A stretch of 64,000 nt of DNA from Paracoccus sp. JM45. GTDB taxonomy: Bacteria; Pseudomonadota; Alphaproteobacteria; Rhodobacterales; Rhodobacteraceae. The notes under the pieces were generated by a model, which saw only the letters and a list, made by a program, of their open reading frames with translations, was not told the DNA's origin and made no database searches. Positions 55,884-63,954 of this stretch are shown piece by piece; position 1 is the stretch's first letter; each line of letters starts with the position of its first letter. A program made the position numbers and the translations under genes. The DNA is taken from assembly GCF_003590715.1 (NCBI RefSeq), contig NZ_QQVY01000001.1, positions 675,973 to 739,972 on the forward strand. Reading direction: 5' to 3'.

Positions 55884-56964
55884 TGTATTTTTCCAACTCT
55901 ATTTCTTCACATACAACGTCATCTGCATGTGCAGCTTTTGACACCGCATCGCGGATGCGGGTGTCTTCTTCAGGCGCATGGGCCGTATTTTGGGCATTAT
56001 CAACACCCAACCCTTGCAGAAAATGCTGCATGACGAAATCCACCCCCTCGGGCAGGACCGACCGCCGGTCGTCGTCGAACATCTGTCGGTTCAATCCGGG
56101 GTGGGAAACAATCTCGTAAGACGGGAAATAGTCGACGTCATCATGCAACGACTGGAAGTAACCGGCAGCGGCATGCAGGATCGATTTAGACCGCATCGTT
56201 GCAGGCAGCACATGCTGACCGGGCGCGGCCGTTGCGGCCAAAGGCACAGGCGACACCGTCAGCAGCATTTTGATATCGGGATTAATCAGATGTAATTGGT
56301 CGCGGATCTTTTCCAGATCTTCCAGAACATCTGGGTATTGCAGGTTTTCGAACATATGCTGGCTGTCATCGAACTGACCGCCCATTGTGCCCGGACACGA
56401 GGAATAGCAAAGACCGGTCCGGCTGTTGACCCACCCCTCGGTCAGCCCGAGGGTGAAGACGAACACACTGCTTTTCTCGACACCCTGCCGGATTGCAGCG
56501 AGGGTGGCGGCGCGTGCCATGAACAGTTCCTCGACCGTTTCAAAGCCGCCTGGTTCGATTTGTGGACGGATCGGATCGAAAAACGCACTATCTTCTTCCC
56601 AGACTTCGCGGTCCTGACTGTCGGGGTTGATCGCCCATGCCAGCAATTGTGTCAGCATACGCGTGGTATATATATTGCCCGTCCGGAACGAAAAAATACC
56701 ATAGCCGAATTTCTTTGCCGTTGTTTCGTTCAGGCCGAAGGGCGCGCGTTCGGCCTGATGCCACGCAAACCCTGCAGAAACCAAGGCGCGGCTGATATGC
56801 TGTGCAAAACATGATCCTGTTGTCAGAATGGAATCCTGACGGGTAATACCGAATTTAGGCTGCCAGACATCAGTCAATGCCCCACCTGATTTGGCCGCCC
56901 GGGCGACAGAGGTCCGCCAATAAGCATGGCGCGGCAATTTGCTGTACGGGTTTGGCGCGGGCAT
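55867..56964 (-). CDS. GSCFA-domain protein
   Basis: A 365-residue protein whose defining motif, LTTGSCFAQHISRAL, sits near residue 48, with FVFTLGLTEGW and LLTVSPVPL further on and a His-containing end region PSYEIVSHPGLN. GSCFA proteins are SGNH-related and often belong to polysaccharide loci; activity is not established. Start 56964 has AAAGG 7 bases upstream; a TTG at 56970 is less likely. Coupled to the SGNH-like gene. Confidence 0.78.
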   Translation of the reverse strand: MPAPNPYSKLPRHAYWRTSVARAAKSGGALTDVWQPKFGITRQDSILTTGSCFAQHISRALVSAGFAWHQAERAPFGLNETTAKKFGYGIFSFRTGNIYTTRMLTQLLAWAINPDSQDREVWEEDSAFFDPIRPQIEPGGFETVEELFMARAATLAAIRQGVEKSSVFVFTLGLTEGWVNSRTGLCYSSCPGTMGGQFDDSQHMFENLQYPDVLEDLEKIRDQLHLINPDIKMLLTVSPVPLAATAAPGQHVLPATMRSKSILHAAAGYFQSLHDDVDYFPSYEIVSHPGLNRQMFDDDRRSVLPEGVDFVMQHFLQGLGVDNAQNTAHAPEEDTRIRDAVSKAAHADDVVCEEIELEKYNEDRD

Positions 56965-57848
56965 GGGCAAAGCCTTTCAGAACAGAAACTGTTGAATAAG
57001 CATAATGCAGAATAACAGCACCCTGAACAGTTTACCAAGCAAACCTGTGAAGGTTAAAAGATGAACTTACGAATTAGTCAAACCACGCTGAGTTGCGCGG
57101 CCTTTTTTAAATTTAATTGTGCATACATTATATAGCAAACAACAACTGCGAATGACTGTAATTTAAGGGTCGTTTTCAGGCGTCTTGTTTCGACCTTATT
57201 GGCCGCCATCTATTGAATGCCGCATCATACGTTCGGTAGATGCTTTGGCCCCGGGCCAAAGACTTACTTATATACAAAATATTGATTTTATAAGGAATAA
57301 ATTACGCTAAGTGTCTACATATTGCGCTTGGATATTTTAGCTGGCTATACAGCAGCGCCTTACCGTGCTCTGTACCGATGACAAACGCGACTCAATCTAG
57401 GCCACAGGGTTTTTTGCGGCTCATTTTCAATCTAACGAGCGAATTATTTTAAGATAATTCCTTATACAGCACGCAAAACAGCTAAATCATTTGATCCAAC
57501 TTCAAATGACCTGACGCCGATAGTTTGCTGATCGTCATACGATCAGTAACTGTCACAAAATATGCCAAATGTATGCTGCTGTTCCTTAAAACTGCACCCC
57601 TGCCAATCATAGGCAGTCTGACGGATTGGAATAATTACTTACATTCTGCGCACCACAAGCTTTGTTCAAATCAGACGCTCACTCACCGGTTTTAAAACTT
57701 GCAGCACATCAAGTCGCAGCATGGATGCCCAGCTTACCGCCTTGTTTATGGCTTCAGATTTTACACAAAACTGGTCAGCCCCTGTTTGAAGCCCCAGCTC
57801 GCCACCTACCTTAAACCTCACAAAACCGTGCGTATCGTAAATATTTGT
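56965..57848. other. AT-rich gene-less stretch with palindromes
   Basis: About 880 bp with stops in all frames and no convincing gene. It carries three perfect inverted repeats: CTTTGGCCC/GGGCCAAAG (57243-57261), GAATTAT/ATAATTC (57441-57460) and CTGATCG/CGATCAG (57528-57546). Base composition is far more AT-rich than the flanks. It may hold promoters, a small RNA or decayed mobile DNA; I cannot decide. Confidence 0.5.
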
Positions 57849-57862
57849 TGAGCGAACGCTCA
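57849..57862. promoter_or_regulatory. Likely operator of the adjacent TetR regulator
   Basis: TGAGCGAACGCTCA is a 6-bp perfect inverted repeat with a 2-base centre, 44 bp before the tetR-family start and just after TATA-rich DNA. Related half-sites occur near 57672 (GACGCTCACTCA). Form and spacing are typical of autoregulated TetR genes. Confidence 0.7.
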
Positions 57863-57906
57863 TTAACTGCCTATGCTTTGGCCGACGCCACAAGACAGGA
57901 TACAGG

Positions 57907-58509
57907 ATGAGCCGCCCGACTCGATATGACCGTGACGCTGCGCTGGATGCGGCGATGCTGGTATTTTGGGAAAAAGGCTTTCATGCAACATCCTTGAAAG
58001 ACCTTGAAACGGCGCTGGATATGAAACCCGGCAGTATCTATGGCGCGTTTTCCAGCAAGGAAAACCTGTATCTGCTGGCGCTCGACCGGTATTTCAAACG
58101 CTCGGTCGCGCGGTTCAGGGCTCATATGGCGGATACGCCCTCCCCGTTGACGGGGTTGGCCGAACATCTGCGCGGGTTCGCGCGAATGACGCAGGACAAC
58201 ACTTCGCGTCAGGTCTGTATGTTGACGCGGACGCTGATCGATACGACCGCCACCAATCCGGAAATCGCCGCACGCACCAAGCAATATCTGGCGGATGTGC
58301 GCCATGCTTTTGCGGAAGGGTTCGAACATGCCAAAGCTATGGGCGAACTGCCTTCCCACACGGATTGTGCGGTTTTGGCACGGCGGTTCCAGGGGTCGGT
58401 TTCAGCGCTGCGGTTCGAACTGCATCTGGGAACGGATCAGGCAGATATGACGTCACTGGCCGAAGAACTGGCCCGCGATATCGAAGCATTGCGCATTCGT
58501 GCCACATGA
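57907..58509 (+). CDS. TetR-family repressor
   Basis: A 200-residue regulator: N-terminal helix-turn-helix (about 10-55; FWEKGFHATSLKDLETALDM, GSIYGAFSSKENL) and a C-terminal ligand-binding helical domain with a Cys (RQVCMLTRTL). It precedes two GST-family genes on the same strand (26 bp to the next), so it probably controls them and itself in response to a toxic or electrophilic compound (inference). Confidence 0.88.
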   Translation: MSRPTRYDRDAALDAAMLVFWEKGFHATSLKDLETALDMKPGSIYGAFSSKENLYLLALDRYFKRSVARFRAHMADTPSPLTGLAEHLRGFARMTQDNTSRQVCMLTRTLIDTTATNPEIAARTKQYLADVRHAFAEGFEHAKAMGELPSHTDCAVLARRFQGSVSALRFELHLGTDQADMTSLAEELARDIEALRIRAT

Positions 58510-58535
58510 CATCGAAGCAAAAGGAAGGCTTTCCA

Positions 58536-59399
58536 ATGGCTGAATATATCCCCCCGAAAGTATGGACATGGGACGCCGAAAGCGGTGGTGATTGGGCCAA
58601 GATCAACCGCCCCATTGCCGGTGCGACATTCGAGGCCGAACTTCCTGTCGGGCAGCATCCGCTGCAGCTTTATTCGATGGGAACGCCCAACGGGCAAAAG
58701 GTCACCATCATGCTGGAGGAACTGCTGGCCGCAGGAAAGACCGGTGCGGAATATGATGCCCATCTGATCCGCATTGGCGAAGGCACGCAGTTTTCTTCCG
58801 GTTTTGTCGCCGTGAACCCGAATTCGAAAATTCCTGCAATGATCGACCGTGATACCGGCAGCCGCGTTTTCGAAAGCGGGGCGATCCTGCTGTATCTTGC
58901 CAAAAAATTCGACGCCTTCCTGCCCAAAGACCCCGCCCACCAGACCGAGGTCATGAACTGGGTGTTCTGGCTGCAAGGTTCGGCCCCCTATCTGGGTGGC
59001 GGCTTTGGCCATTTCTATGCCTATGCCCCTGAAAAATTCGAATATCCGATCAATCGCTTTACCATGGAGGTAAAGCGCCAGATGGATGTTCTGGACCGCG
59101 AACTGGCACAGAACCGCTATCTGGGCGGTGATGAATACACCATTGCCGATATGCTGACTTGGCCTTGGTACGGCAATCTGGTTCTGGGCAACGGCTATAA
59201 CGCCGGCGAATTCCTTGATGTGGAAAGCTATACCCATCTGCGCCGTTGGGCGCAGGAAGTCCTTGATCGTCCCGCCGTCAAACGTGGTCGTATCGTGAAC
59301 CGCACCATGGGCCCGCTGAACGAACAGCTGCACGAGCGTCATGACGCCTCGGATTTCGACACCAAAACACAGGATAAAATCGCCCCGTCGATCGCCTGA
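58536..59399 (+). CDS. yghU: YghU-like glutathione S-transferase / disulfide reductase
   Basis: A 287-residue Nu-class GST. N-terminal extension (KVWTWDAESGGDWAKINRP), thioredoxin-fold domain (LYSMGTPNGQKVTIMLEEL, NPNSKIPAMID, ESGAILLYLAKKF) and all-helical C-domain. YghU reduces organic hydroperoxides and disulfides with glutathione. AAGGAAGG sits 7 bases before the start. Confidence 0.9.
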   Translation: MAEYIPPKVWTWDAESGGDWAKINRPIAGATFEAELPVGQHPLQLYSMGTPNGQKVTIMLEELLAAGKTGAEYDAHLIRIGEGTQFSSGFVAVNPNSKIPAMIDRDTGSRVFESGAILLYLAKKFDAFLPKDPAHQTEVMNWVFWLQGSAPYLGGGFGHFYAYAPEKFEYPINRFTMEVKRQMDVLDRELAQNRYLGGDEYTIADMLTWPWYGNLVLGNGYNAGEFLDVESYTHLRRWAQEVLDRPAVKRGRIVNRTMGPLNEQLHERHDASDFDTKTQDKIAPSIA

Positions 59400-59432
59400 A
59401 TACCAACCTTCAACACAGACAGGATCACATCC

Positions 59433-60110
59433 ATGCTGAAATTCTTTTACCACCCGACGCCAAACCCGCTGAAAGTCGCGCTGTTTCTGGCCGAAACCGA
59501 TCTGCCTTACGAATTGGTGCCGGTCGATACGGCCAAGGGCGAACAGCACACCCCCGAGTTCCGCGCGATCAATCCCAATGGCAAGCTGCCCGCAATCGAC
59601 GATGACGGCACCGCCGTTTTCGACAGCACCGCCATTCTGATGTATTTGTCGGAAAAGACCGGTAAACTGGGTGTTGCGCCGGAACATCGCGGTGAATTGC
59701 TGTCCTGGCTTATGTTCATCGCCTCGGGCCTTGGACCGTTCTCGGGCCAGAACGTGCATTTCCACCACGTCGCGCCCGAAGATGTGCCCTATGCCAAAAA
59801 CCGCTACATGCGCGAGACCGAGCGTCACTATCAGGTGCTAAACGACCACCTGAAAGGCCGCGAATTTATCGTTGGCGACAGCTATTCAATTGCCGATGTG
59901 TCGGCATGGGGCTGGATCATCCGCGCACCCCGCGTGCTGGGCGGTGAAGGCCTTGCGAAATTCCCCGAGGTTGATCGCTGGTTCAAATTCGTCAACGCCC
60001 GCCCCGCCGCAGCAAAAGCGGAACAGATCGGTAAGAACGAGACGTTCAAAACCCCCAATGACGAAGCCGCAATGCGCGCGCTTTACCCCAGCAACTATAC
60101 CCCCGCATAA
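59433..60110 (+). CDS. Glutathione S-transferase
   Basis: A 225-residue GST of a different subgroup: thioredoxin domain MLKFFYHPTPNPLKVALFLAE, INPNGKLPAIDDDG, DSTAILMYLSEKTG, then helical domain (FIVGDSYSIADVSAWGW). 33 bp after yghU and followed by a terminator, so tetR-yghU-gst is a closed detoxification unit. Substrate unknown. Confidence 0.88.
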   Translation: MLKFFYHPTPNPLKVALFLAETDLPYELVPVDTAKGEQHTPEFRAINPNGKLPAIDDDGTAVFDSTAILMYLSEKTGKLGVAPEHRGELLSWLMFIASGLGPFSGQNVHFHHVAPEDVPYAKNRYMRETERHYQVLNDHLKGREFIVGDSYSIADVSAWGWIIRAPRVLGGEGLAKFPEVDRWFKFVNARPAAAKAEQIGKNETFKTPNDEAAMRALYPSNYTPA

Positions 60111-60117
60111 ACACCTG

Positions 60118-60146
60118 CCCCGCCCCGAAATATCCTCGGGGCGGGG
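60118..60146 (+). terminator. Terminator after the GST gene
   Basis: CCCCGCCCCGA and TCGGGGCGGGG, 11-bp perfect arms, then AAAATTTGTCTTT. Confidence 0.75.
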
Positions 60147-60436
60147 AAAATTTGTCTTTGGCAGTTTGCACAGACGTTCATTCCAGACATCGTTTTGAAA
60201 TTCGCCATGATAGATCATTAAGGTGCCCAGACCCCGACTTGATTCAAATCAGGCCAGCGCAGTGTTGGACCTACCACGGTTTCGTGCCCCCAAGTCCTCG
60301 TTTATAAATTAGCTCTTTTCGGGATTTGATCCTCAACAGCACCCGCCCTCTCCACAGCCATTCACGTTTTAGATTTCTGGACAACATCGGCAACGAACCG
60401 GTACGACTTGCGTTGGGGTGAAAAGTCAGGAAAAAT
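60147..60436. other. Intergenic stretch at the start of the accessory region
   Basis: No gene visible. From here to the right edge the DNA is clearly more AT-rich than the preceding 60 kb. The end of this stretch contains the ribosome site CAGGAAAA for the next gene. Confidence 0.4.
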
Positions 60437-61387
60437 ATGTGCCGTGTCCTTGCCTATATCGGGCCTGAAATCCCCCTTGAAAGCCTGCTTCTTGAGCCAG
60501 AGAACAGTCTGATCAACCAAAGTCTGGACCCCGAACTTCATCCGTTGCTTCAATTGGCTGGATGGGGCTTTGCCGCTTGGAGCGAACACCTTTTGAAACC
60601 GGAAGAACCGTTTTTGTATCGCAGACCAATGGCCGCCTTCTATGACGACAATGCAGCGTCAATTATACCCAGCCTTCAGGGCAGCACGCTGCTCGCTCAT
60701 GTTCGGGCAGCAGGTTACAATTCACGTACCGTTCTTGCCGATGAAAACTGTCATCCTTTTTCGTTCAAAGAAACGCCCTGGATCATTGCACAAAATGGTG
60801 CGGTGCCGGATTGGCAGATATTACAAAAAGAGCTGCTGCAGCACTGTGAGGACAGATACCTCAGGCAGATGCGTGGAACGACAGATACGGAATTTCTGTA
60901 TGTTCTGCTGCTCTCCCTGCTGAAAGGGAATAGTGACGATGACGTCCAGCAAGGTTTCGAGGAGTTGCAGAAGGTCATTCTGCAAGCGATGCAAAAGCTT
61001 GATCTGGTCAAACTGACCAAGTTGAAGATCGCCCTTGTCGCGCCGGACCGGATCATTGGCGTCAACTACGGCTTTGATCATGATGGGGAAACAGCGCCCG
61101 ATGGGGATTGGAAGCAGCTGCGTAAAGCCGATTCCGGAACAGATGACCATGCGACCTCGATGCTGCTAGAGCCGATGTACGTTCTGATGGGGACCAATTT
61201 TCAAGATTATGCAAAATCCTATAAGGTTGATGCCTGCCCCGAAGGGGAAGCAACCTCGGCGATCTTTGCGTCCGAACCTTTGACCGAAGATCACGATGAA
61301 TGGTTGGACATCAAGTTTGGTGAAATCGTCACGCTTGAAAAGAAGGACGGTAAAATTGCGAAATCCGTTCGCAAACTGAACGTATAA
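60437..61387 (+). CDS. Class II glutamine amidotransferase domain protein
   Basis: A 316-residue protein with the Ntn-type nucleophile C2 exposed after Met removal (MCRVLAYIGPEIPLESLL). STLLAHVRAAGYNSRTVLADEN, NCHPF and WIIAQNGAVPDW form the glutaminase site as in YafJ/EgtC proteins. No synthase domain is attached, so the acceptor of ammonia, or an amidase role, is unknown. Codon use is more AT-rich than in genes to the left, suggesting acquisition. Confidence 0.82.
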   Translation: MCRVLAYIGPEIPLESLLLEPENSLINQSLDPELHPLLQLAGWGFAAWSEHLLKPEEPFLYRRPMAAFYDDNAASIIPSLQGSTLLAHVRAAGYNSRTVLADENCHPFSFKETPWIIAQNGAVPDWQILQKELLQHCEDRYLRQMRGTTDTEFLYVLLLSLLKGNSDDDVQQGFEELQKVILQAMQKLDLVKLTKLKIALVAPDRIIGVNYGFDHDGETAPDGDWKQLRKADSGTDDHATSMLLEPMYVLMGTNFQDYAKSYKVDACPEGEATSAIFASEPLTEDHDEWLDIKFGEIVTLEKKDGKIAKSVRKLNV

Positions 61388-61444
61388 ACACCCCGAACTG
61401 CGGGTGCATGCCGAACCTCTTGTTCATTAACACATAGGTCATTC

Positions 61445-62017
61445 ATGGCAGATCGCTTTCCTAACTTCGAAGCTCTCGCCGCTGCGATGAAAGAAGGCGT
61501 CGACTATCGCATTCGCAGCAAGGATTGCGGAACATCTGTCGTGATCCTTGCGCCCCATGGCGGCACTATTGAACCTGCGACATCCGAAATTGCCGAAGCA
61601 ATTGCAGGCGCCGATTTTTCATTCTACTGCTTCGAGGCTCTCAAAACCGGTGCTCATGGCGATTTCCACATCACCTCTCATCGTTTCGATGAACCTCGTG
61701 CCGTCGACCTTATCGGCAGGGCATTCACTGCAGTTGCAGTTCACGGACGCAAAGATGATGGAAGTGACACCGTATGGCTTGGCGGGCGTGCGGTCGCCTT
61801 GCGCGATGCCATTGGCGCTTCGCTGTGCAACGCAGGTTTTGAAGCACAACCCAACACGACCCTGCCGGGGCTTCATGAAACCAATATCTGCAATCGGACC
61901 GGATCTGGTGCGGGGGTGCAATTAGAGCTTCCACGAACACTGCGTCACAAACTTACGAAAAATGGAAATGACCTGAAGAAGTTCTGCACCGCGATCAGGA
62001 ACGTATTAGAAAAGTAA
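61445..62017 (+). CDS. Poly-gamma-glutamate hydrolase / YjqB family protein
   Basis: A 190-residue zinc-peptidase-like protein. VVILAPHGGTIEPATSEIAEAI is the metal-site signature; FHITSHRFDEP and LPGLHETNICNRTGSGAGVQ follow the family. Relatives are phage gamma-polyglutamate hydrolases and the YjqB group of prophages. 57 bp after the amidotransferase on the same strand, possibly one transcript. No signal peptide, so the target is inside the cell or the protein is released by other means. Confidence 0.8.
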   Translation: MADRFPNFEALAAAMKEGVDYRIRSKDCGTSVVILAPHGGTIEPATSEIAEAIAGADFSFYCFEALKTGAHGDFHITSHRFDEPRAVDLIGRAFTAVAVHGRKDDGSDTVWLGGRAVALRDAIGASLCNAGFEAQPNTTLPGLHETNICNRTGSGAGVQLELPRTLRHKLTKNGNDLKKFCTAIRNVLEK

Positions 62018-62056
62018 TGCCTGCGGAACCTCAGGCGGCGAACGATAACAGCCGGT

Positions 62057-62593
62057 TTATTTCCAAATCACAGGCGTCATATTGACGATGCGATCGTCAA
62101 CACTGACCATTACGTCGCCATCCTGAATATTGACCTGCATCTTCATGGCGCGGCTCGCCAATTCTTCCAGCTGGCTGGTGTCGTTTTCGGAAAAGCAGAT
62201 GACCCGAAGATTATTAAAACGGGTGGTGCTGTTCTTGATTTTGTCCCACCACATCTCGGCTGTCCTGCCACCATAAGGATAGATAATCACCTTATCCGCT
62301 TTGCCACAGGATTGGCGGACCGCCTTTTCCGTCGGAAGCCCCAAAGCAACCCACAGTTCGATCTCGCTGCTCAGACTTTTTTGCCAGACATCCGGCTCGT
62401 CATCCGTTGAAAGGCCTTTGGTCATTTCCAGATGTTCATGGGCATTCAACGCAAATGCCAGAATACGGACCATCAACCGCTGGTCGGTTTCAGACGGATG
62501 CTTGGCGATCGTCAGTTTGTGGGTTTCATAATAGTGACGATCCATATCAGAGACGGAAAGCTCGACTTTATAGATCGTAGATTTTTGCGCCAT
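62057..62593 (-). CDS. YaeQ-family protein
   Basis: A 178-residue protein of the YaeQ family, which has a PD-(D/E)xK nuclease-like fold. MAQKSTIYKVELSVSDMDRH, HPSETDQRLMVRILAFALNA and LWVALGLPTEKAVRQSCGKA are diagnostic. Candidate acidic residues lie in STDDEPDVW and SEIELW. Biochemical function unproven. Start 62593 is the family N-terminus. Convergent with the YjqB-like gene. Confidence 0.85.
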   Translation of the reverse strand: MAQKSTIYKVELSVSDMDRHYYETHKLTIAKHPSETDQRLMVRILAFALNAHEHLEMTKGLSTDDEPDVWQKSLSSEIELWVALGLPTEKAVRQSCGKADKVIIYPYGGRTAEMWWDKIKNSTTRFNNLRVICFSENDTSQLEELASRAMKMQVNIQDGDVMVSVDDRIVNMTPVIWK

Positions 62594-62902
62594 GATACCG
62601 TCCCGGAACATCGAAGATAGCGCTGCCTAGTCCGTCTGGTGGCTTTGTGAAAGCGGATAGGAATGCTAACGGTCAAATGGTTCGGTTCATTCGATCATTT
62701 TCTAGCCGCTGGATCTGAATGGTAACGCCATTCATAGCTTCAAGTATCAAGTTGCAGCCATCGAAACCCTAACGGGAATAGTGGCCTTGTTGCATAGCGA
62801 TGGATACCTTTCTTACTGCTGGCAGCTGAGGCACTGTAAGTCATATTTTCAGCGGACCATAGACCTTACCAAAGAACCGTCGCTGGCCGCCCTTTTACAA
62901 TG

Positions 62903-63288
62903 CTAGCTTTGTAAAACATGCTGAGAGTGCATCCGGTCCGTGAGCCATGCCAGAGCGGCGCTCGGCACTTCGTTTCTGATGCAGATTGGACAGAGCCGGA
63001 TTTGCGTCCGATAAAACGTATGAGCCGCGGCGATCTCATCGCGCAAACGAAAGTAACTGCGCCCGAAATGCCGAATCCAGAGTTTTGCAAGGCAACTGCA
63101 TCGCATCCGGCCAATTGCGTGATGGCAATCGCTTCGCCACAAAATAATGCCTCGAGCGGGAAAGTGATATCTCCGCAGAATTGCTGGTTCGAACCTGCGC
63201 TGTTTTTGGCCGCGAGCCAGGAAATCAGTGCTGATGCCGGCTCAAAAGCCGCATGCCTGACCGTCAGCGGAAGCAGGAGAAAGATCAT
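62903..63288 (-). pseudogene. Decayed TniQ-family transposition gene
   Basis: Two reading frames join to a TniQ-like protein. Frame one (from Met at 63288) reads FLLLPLTVRHAAFEPASALI and ISWLAAKNSAGSNQQFCGDI, then LEALFCGEAIAITQLAGCDA. Near 63085 the similarity continues in another frame: WIRHFGRSYFRLRDEIAAAH and RTQIRLCPICIRNE, the zinc-finger stretch of TniQ. It then stops at 62903, far short of a full gene. TniQ directs Tn5053/Tn7-like transposons; tniA and tniB are absent, so this is a relic. Confidence 0.6.
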
Positions 63289-63429
63289 ACCAAGAATAGC
63301 ATAGAGGCTTTGAGCCGAACGCAACTTCCAGAATCGACTGAAGGTCAGAATATTCCCGAACTACGATCAATTACTCTGCCGAGTAAATCTGGATAATATC
63401 TTGGGAATTTGCACTGGCAGGGTCATTCG

Positions 63430-63465
63430 ATTGACACGAAAATCAATTTTGCCTGACATCCGACA
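63430..63465 (-). mobile_element. Possible TGTC-type transposon end beside tRNA-Arg
   Basis: Read on the minus strand from 63465: TGTCGGATGTCAGGC, then AAAATTGATTTTCGTGTCAA, directly past the tRNA-Arg 3' end and upstream of the tniQ remnant. The TGTC start and repeated TGTC/GTCA steps resemble ends of tni-type transposons, but I cannot show the partner end. Confidence 0.3.
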
Positions 63466-63475
63466 ATAGAAGAAA

Positions 63476-63552
63476 TGGTGCACCCGGAGCGATTCGAACG
63501 CCCGGCCCCCAGATTCGTAGTCTGGTGCTCTATCCAGCTGAGCTACGGGTGC
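63476..63552 (-). tRNA. tRNA-Arg (anticodon ACG)
   Basis: On the minus strand acceptor GCACCCG/CGGGTGC, D-arm AGCTCAGCTGGATAGAGC, anticodon stem CCAGA/TCTGG around CTACGAA with anticodon ACG, and encoded CCA. 77 bases. A34 is the TadA target. tRNA genes like this are frequent integration sites. Confidence 0.95.
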
Positions 63553-63788
63553 ATCTCGGGGCGGTGGATAACCTTAGTTCTGACAGGCTTCAAGAGTAAA
63601 AATAGCTATTTTTCTGTAAAACCTAGGGGCTCTAAACATTTGCATAATCACAACGCACATCACCTAGACAGCAACCTGACGGTTCAAAAAATCTAGAGTG
63701 TATTAGAATATTAGAAGATACAGGGGATGTCGAATGCCATGTGGAACCGACTCTTCCCTGCAAATTTTCTGAATCTTATCAGTAAGCC
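63553..63788. other. AT-rich gene-less stretch right of tRNA-Arg
   Basis: No coding frame of quality. Composition resembles decayed mobile DNA. Confidence 0.4.
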
Positions 63789-63832
63789 ATGCCAAGCAAT
63801 TCCGACCCAAATGCCAAGCATTTGCGACCCAA
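63789..63832. repeat. Tandem 22-bp direct repeat
   Basis: ATGCCAAGCAATTCCGACCC plus AA, immediately repeated with two substitutions (20 of 22 identical). Not in a reading frame of note. Confidence 0.85.
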
Positions 63833-63860
63833 ACCGGACCTTACGCGTGGGACGCGCCAG

Positions 63861-63886
63861 CGTCCGCTGTGCGGACAAAGCGGACG
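63861..63886. repeat. 8-bp inverted repeat near the right edge
   Basis: CGTCCGCT and AGCGGACG with a 10-base spacer, just before the presumed IS end. Confidence 0.6.
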
Positions 63887-63954
63887 TCTAGAGAGGTGGT
63901 CCTGAATTTTCGACCAGTTTTCCGCCGGGGCTAAGCTATAGCATGGGTTTCATG

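Noticed and set aside
57666..57893. A 75-codon minus-strand frame before the TetR gene
   Set aside because: It spans the likely promoter and operator, has no ribosome site or family pattern, and sits in a decayed-looking region.
62716..62734. TGAATGG/CCATTCA inverted repeat left of the tniQ remnant
   Set aside because: Short, and without a neighbouring gene start in range to act as operator; could be chance.
62782..62800. GGCCTTGTTGCATAGCG, similar to some IS ends
   Set aside because: No transposase frame or partner repeat nearby, so not called as an element.
62918..63304. A 128-codon plus-strand frame
   Set aside because: Opposite the tniQ remnant, with no recognisable features; the minus-strand similarity explains the open frame.
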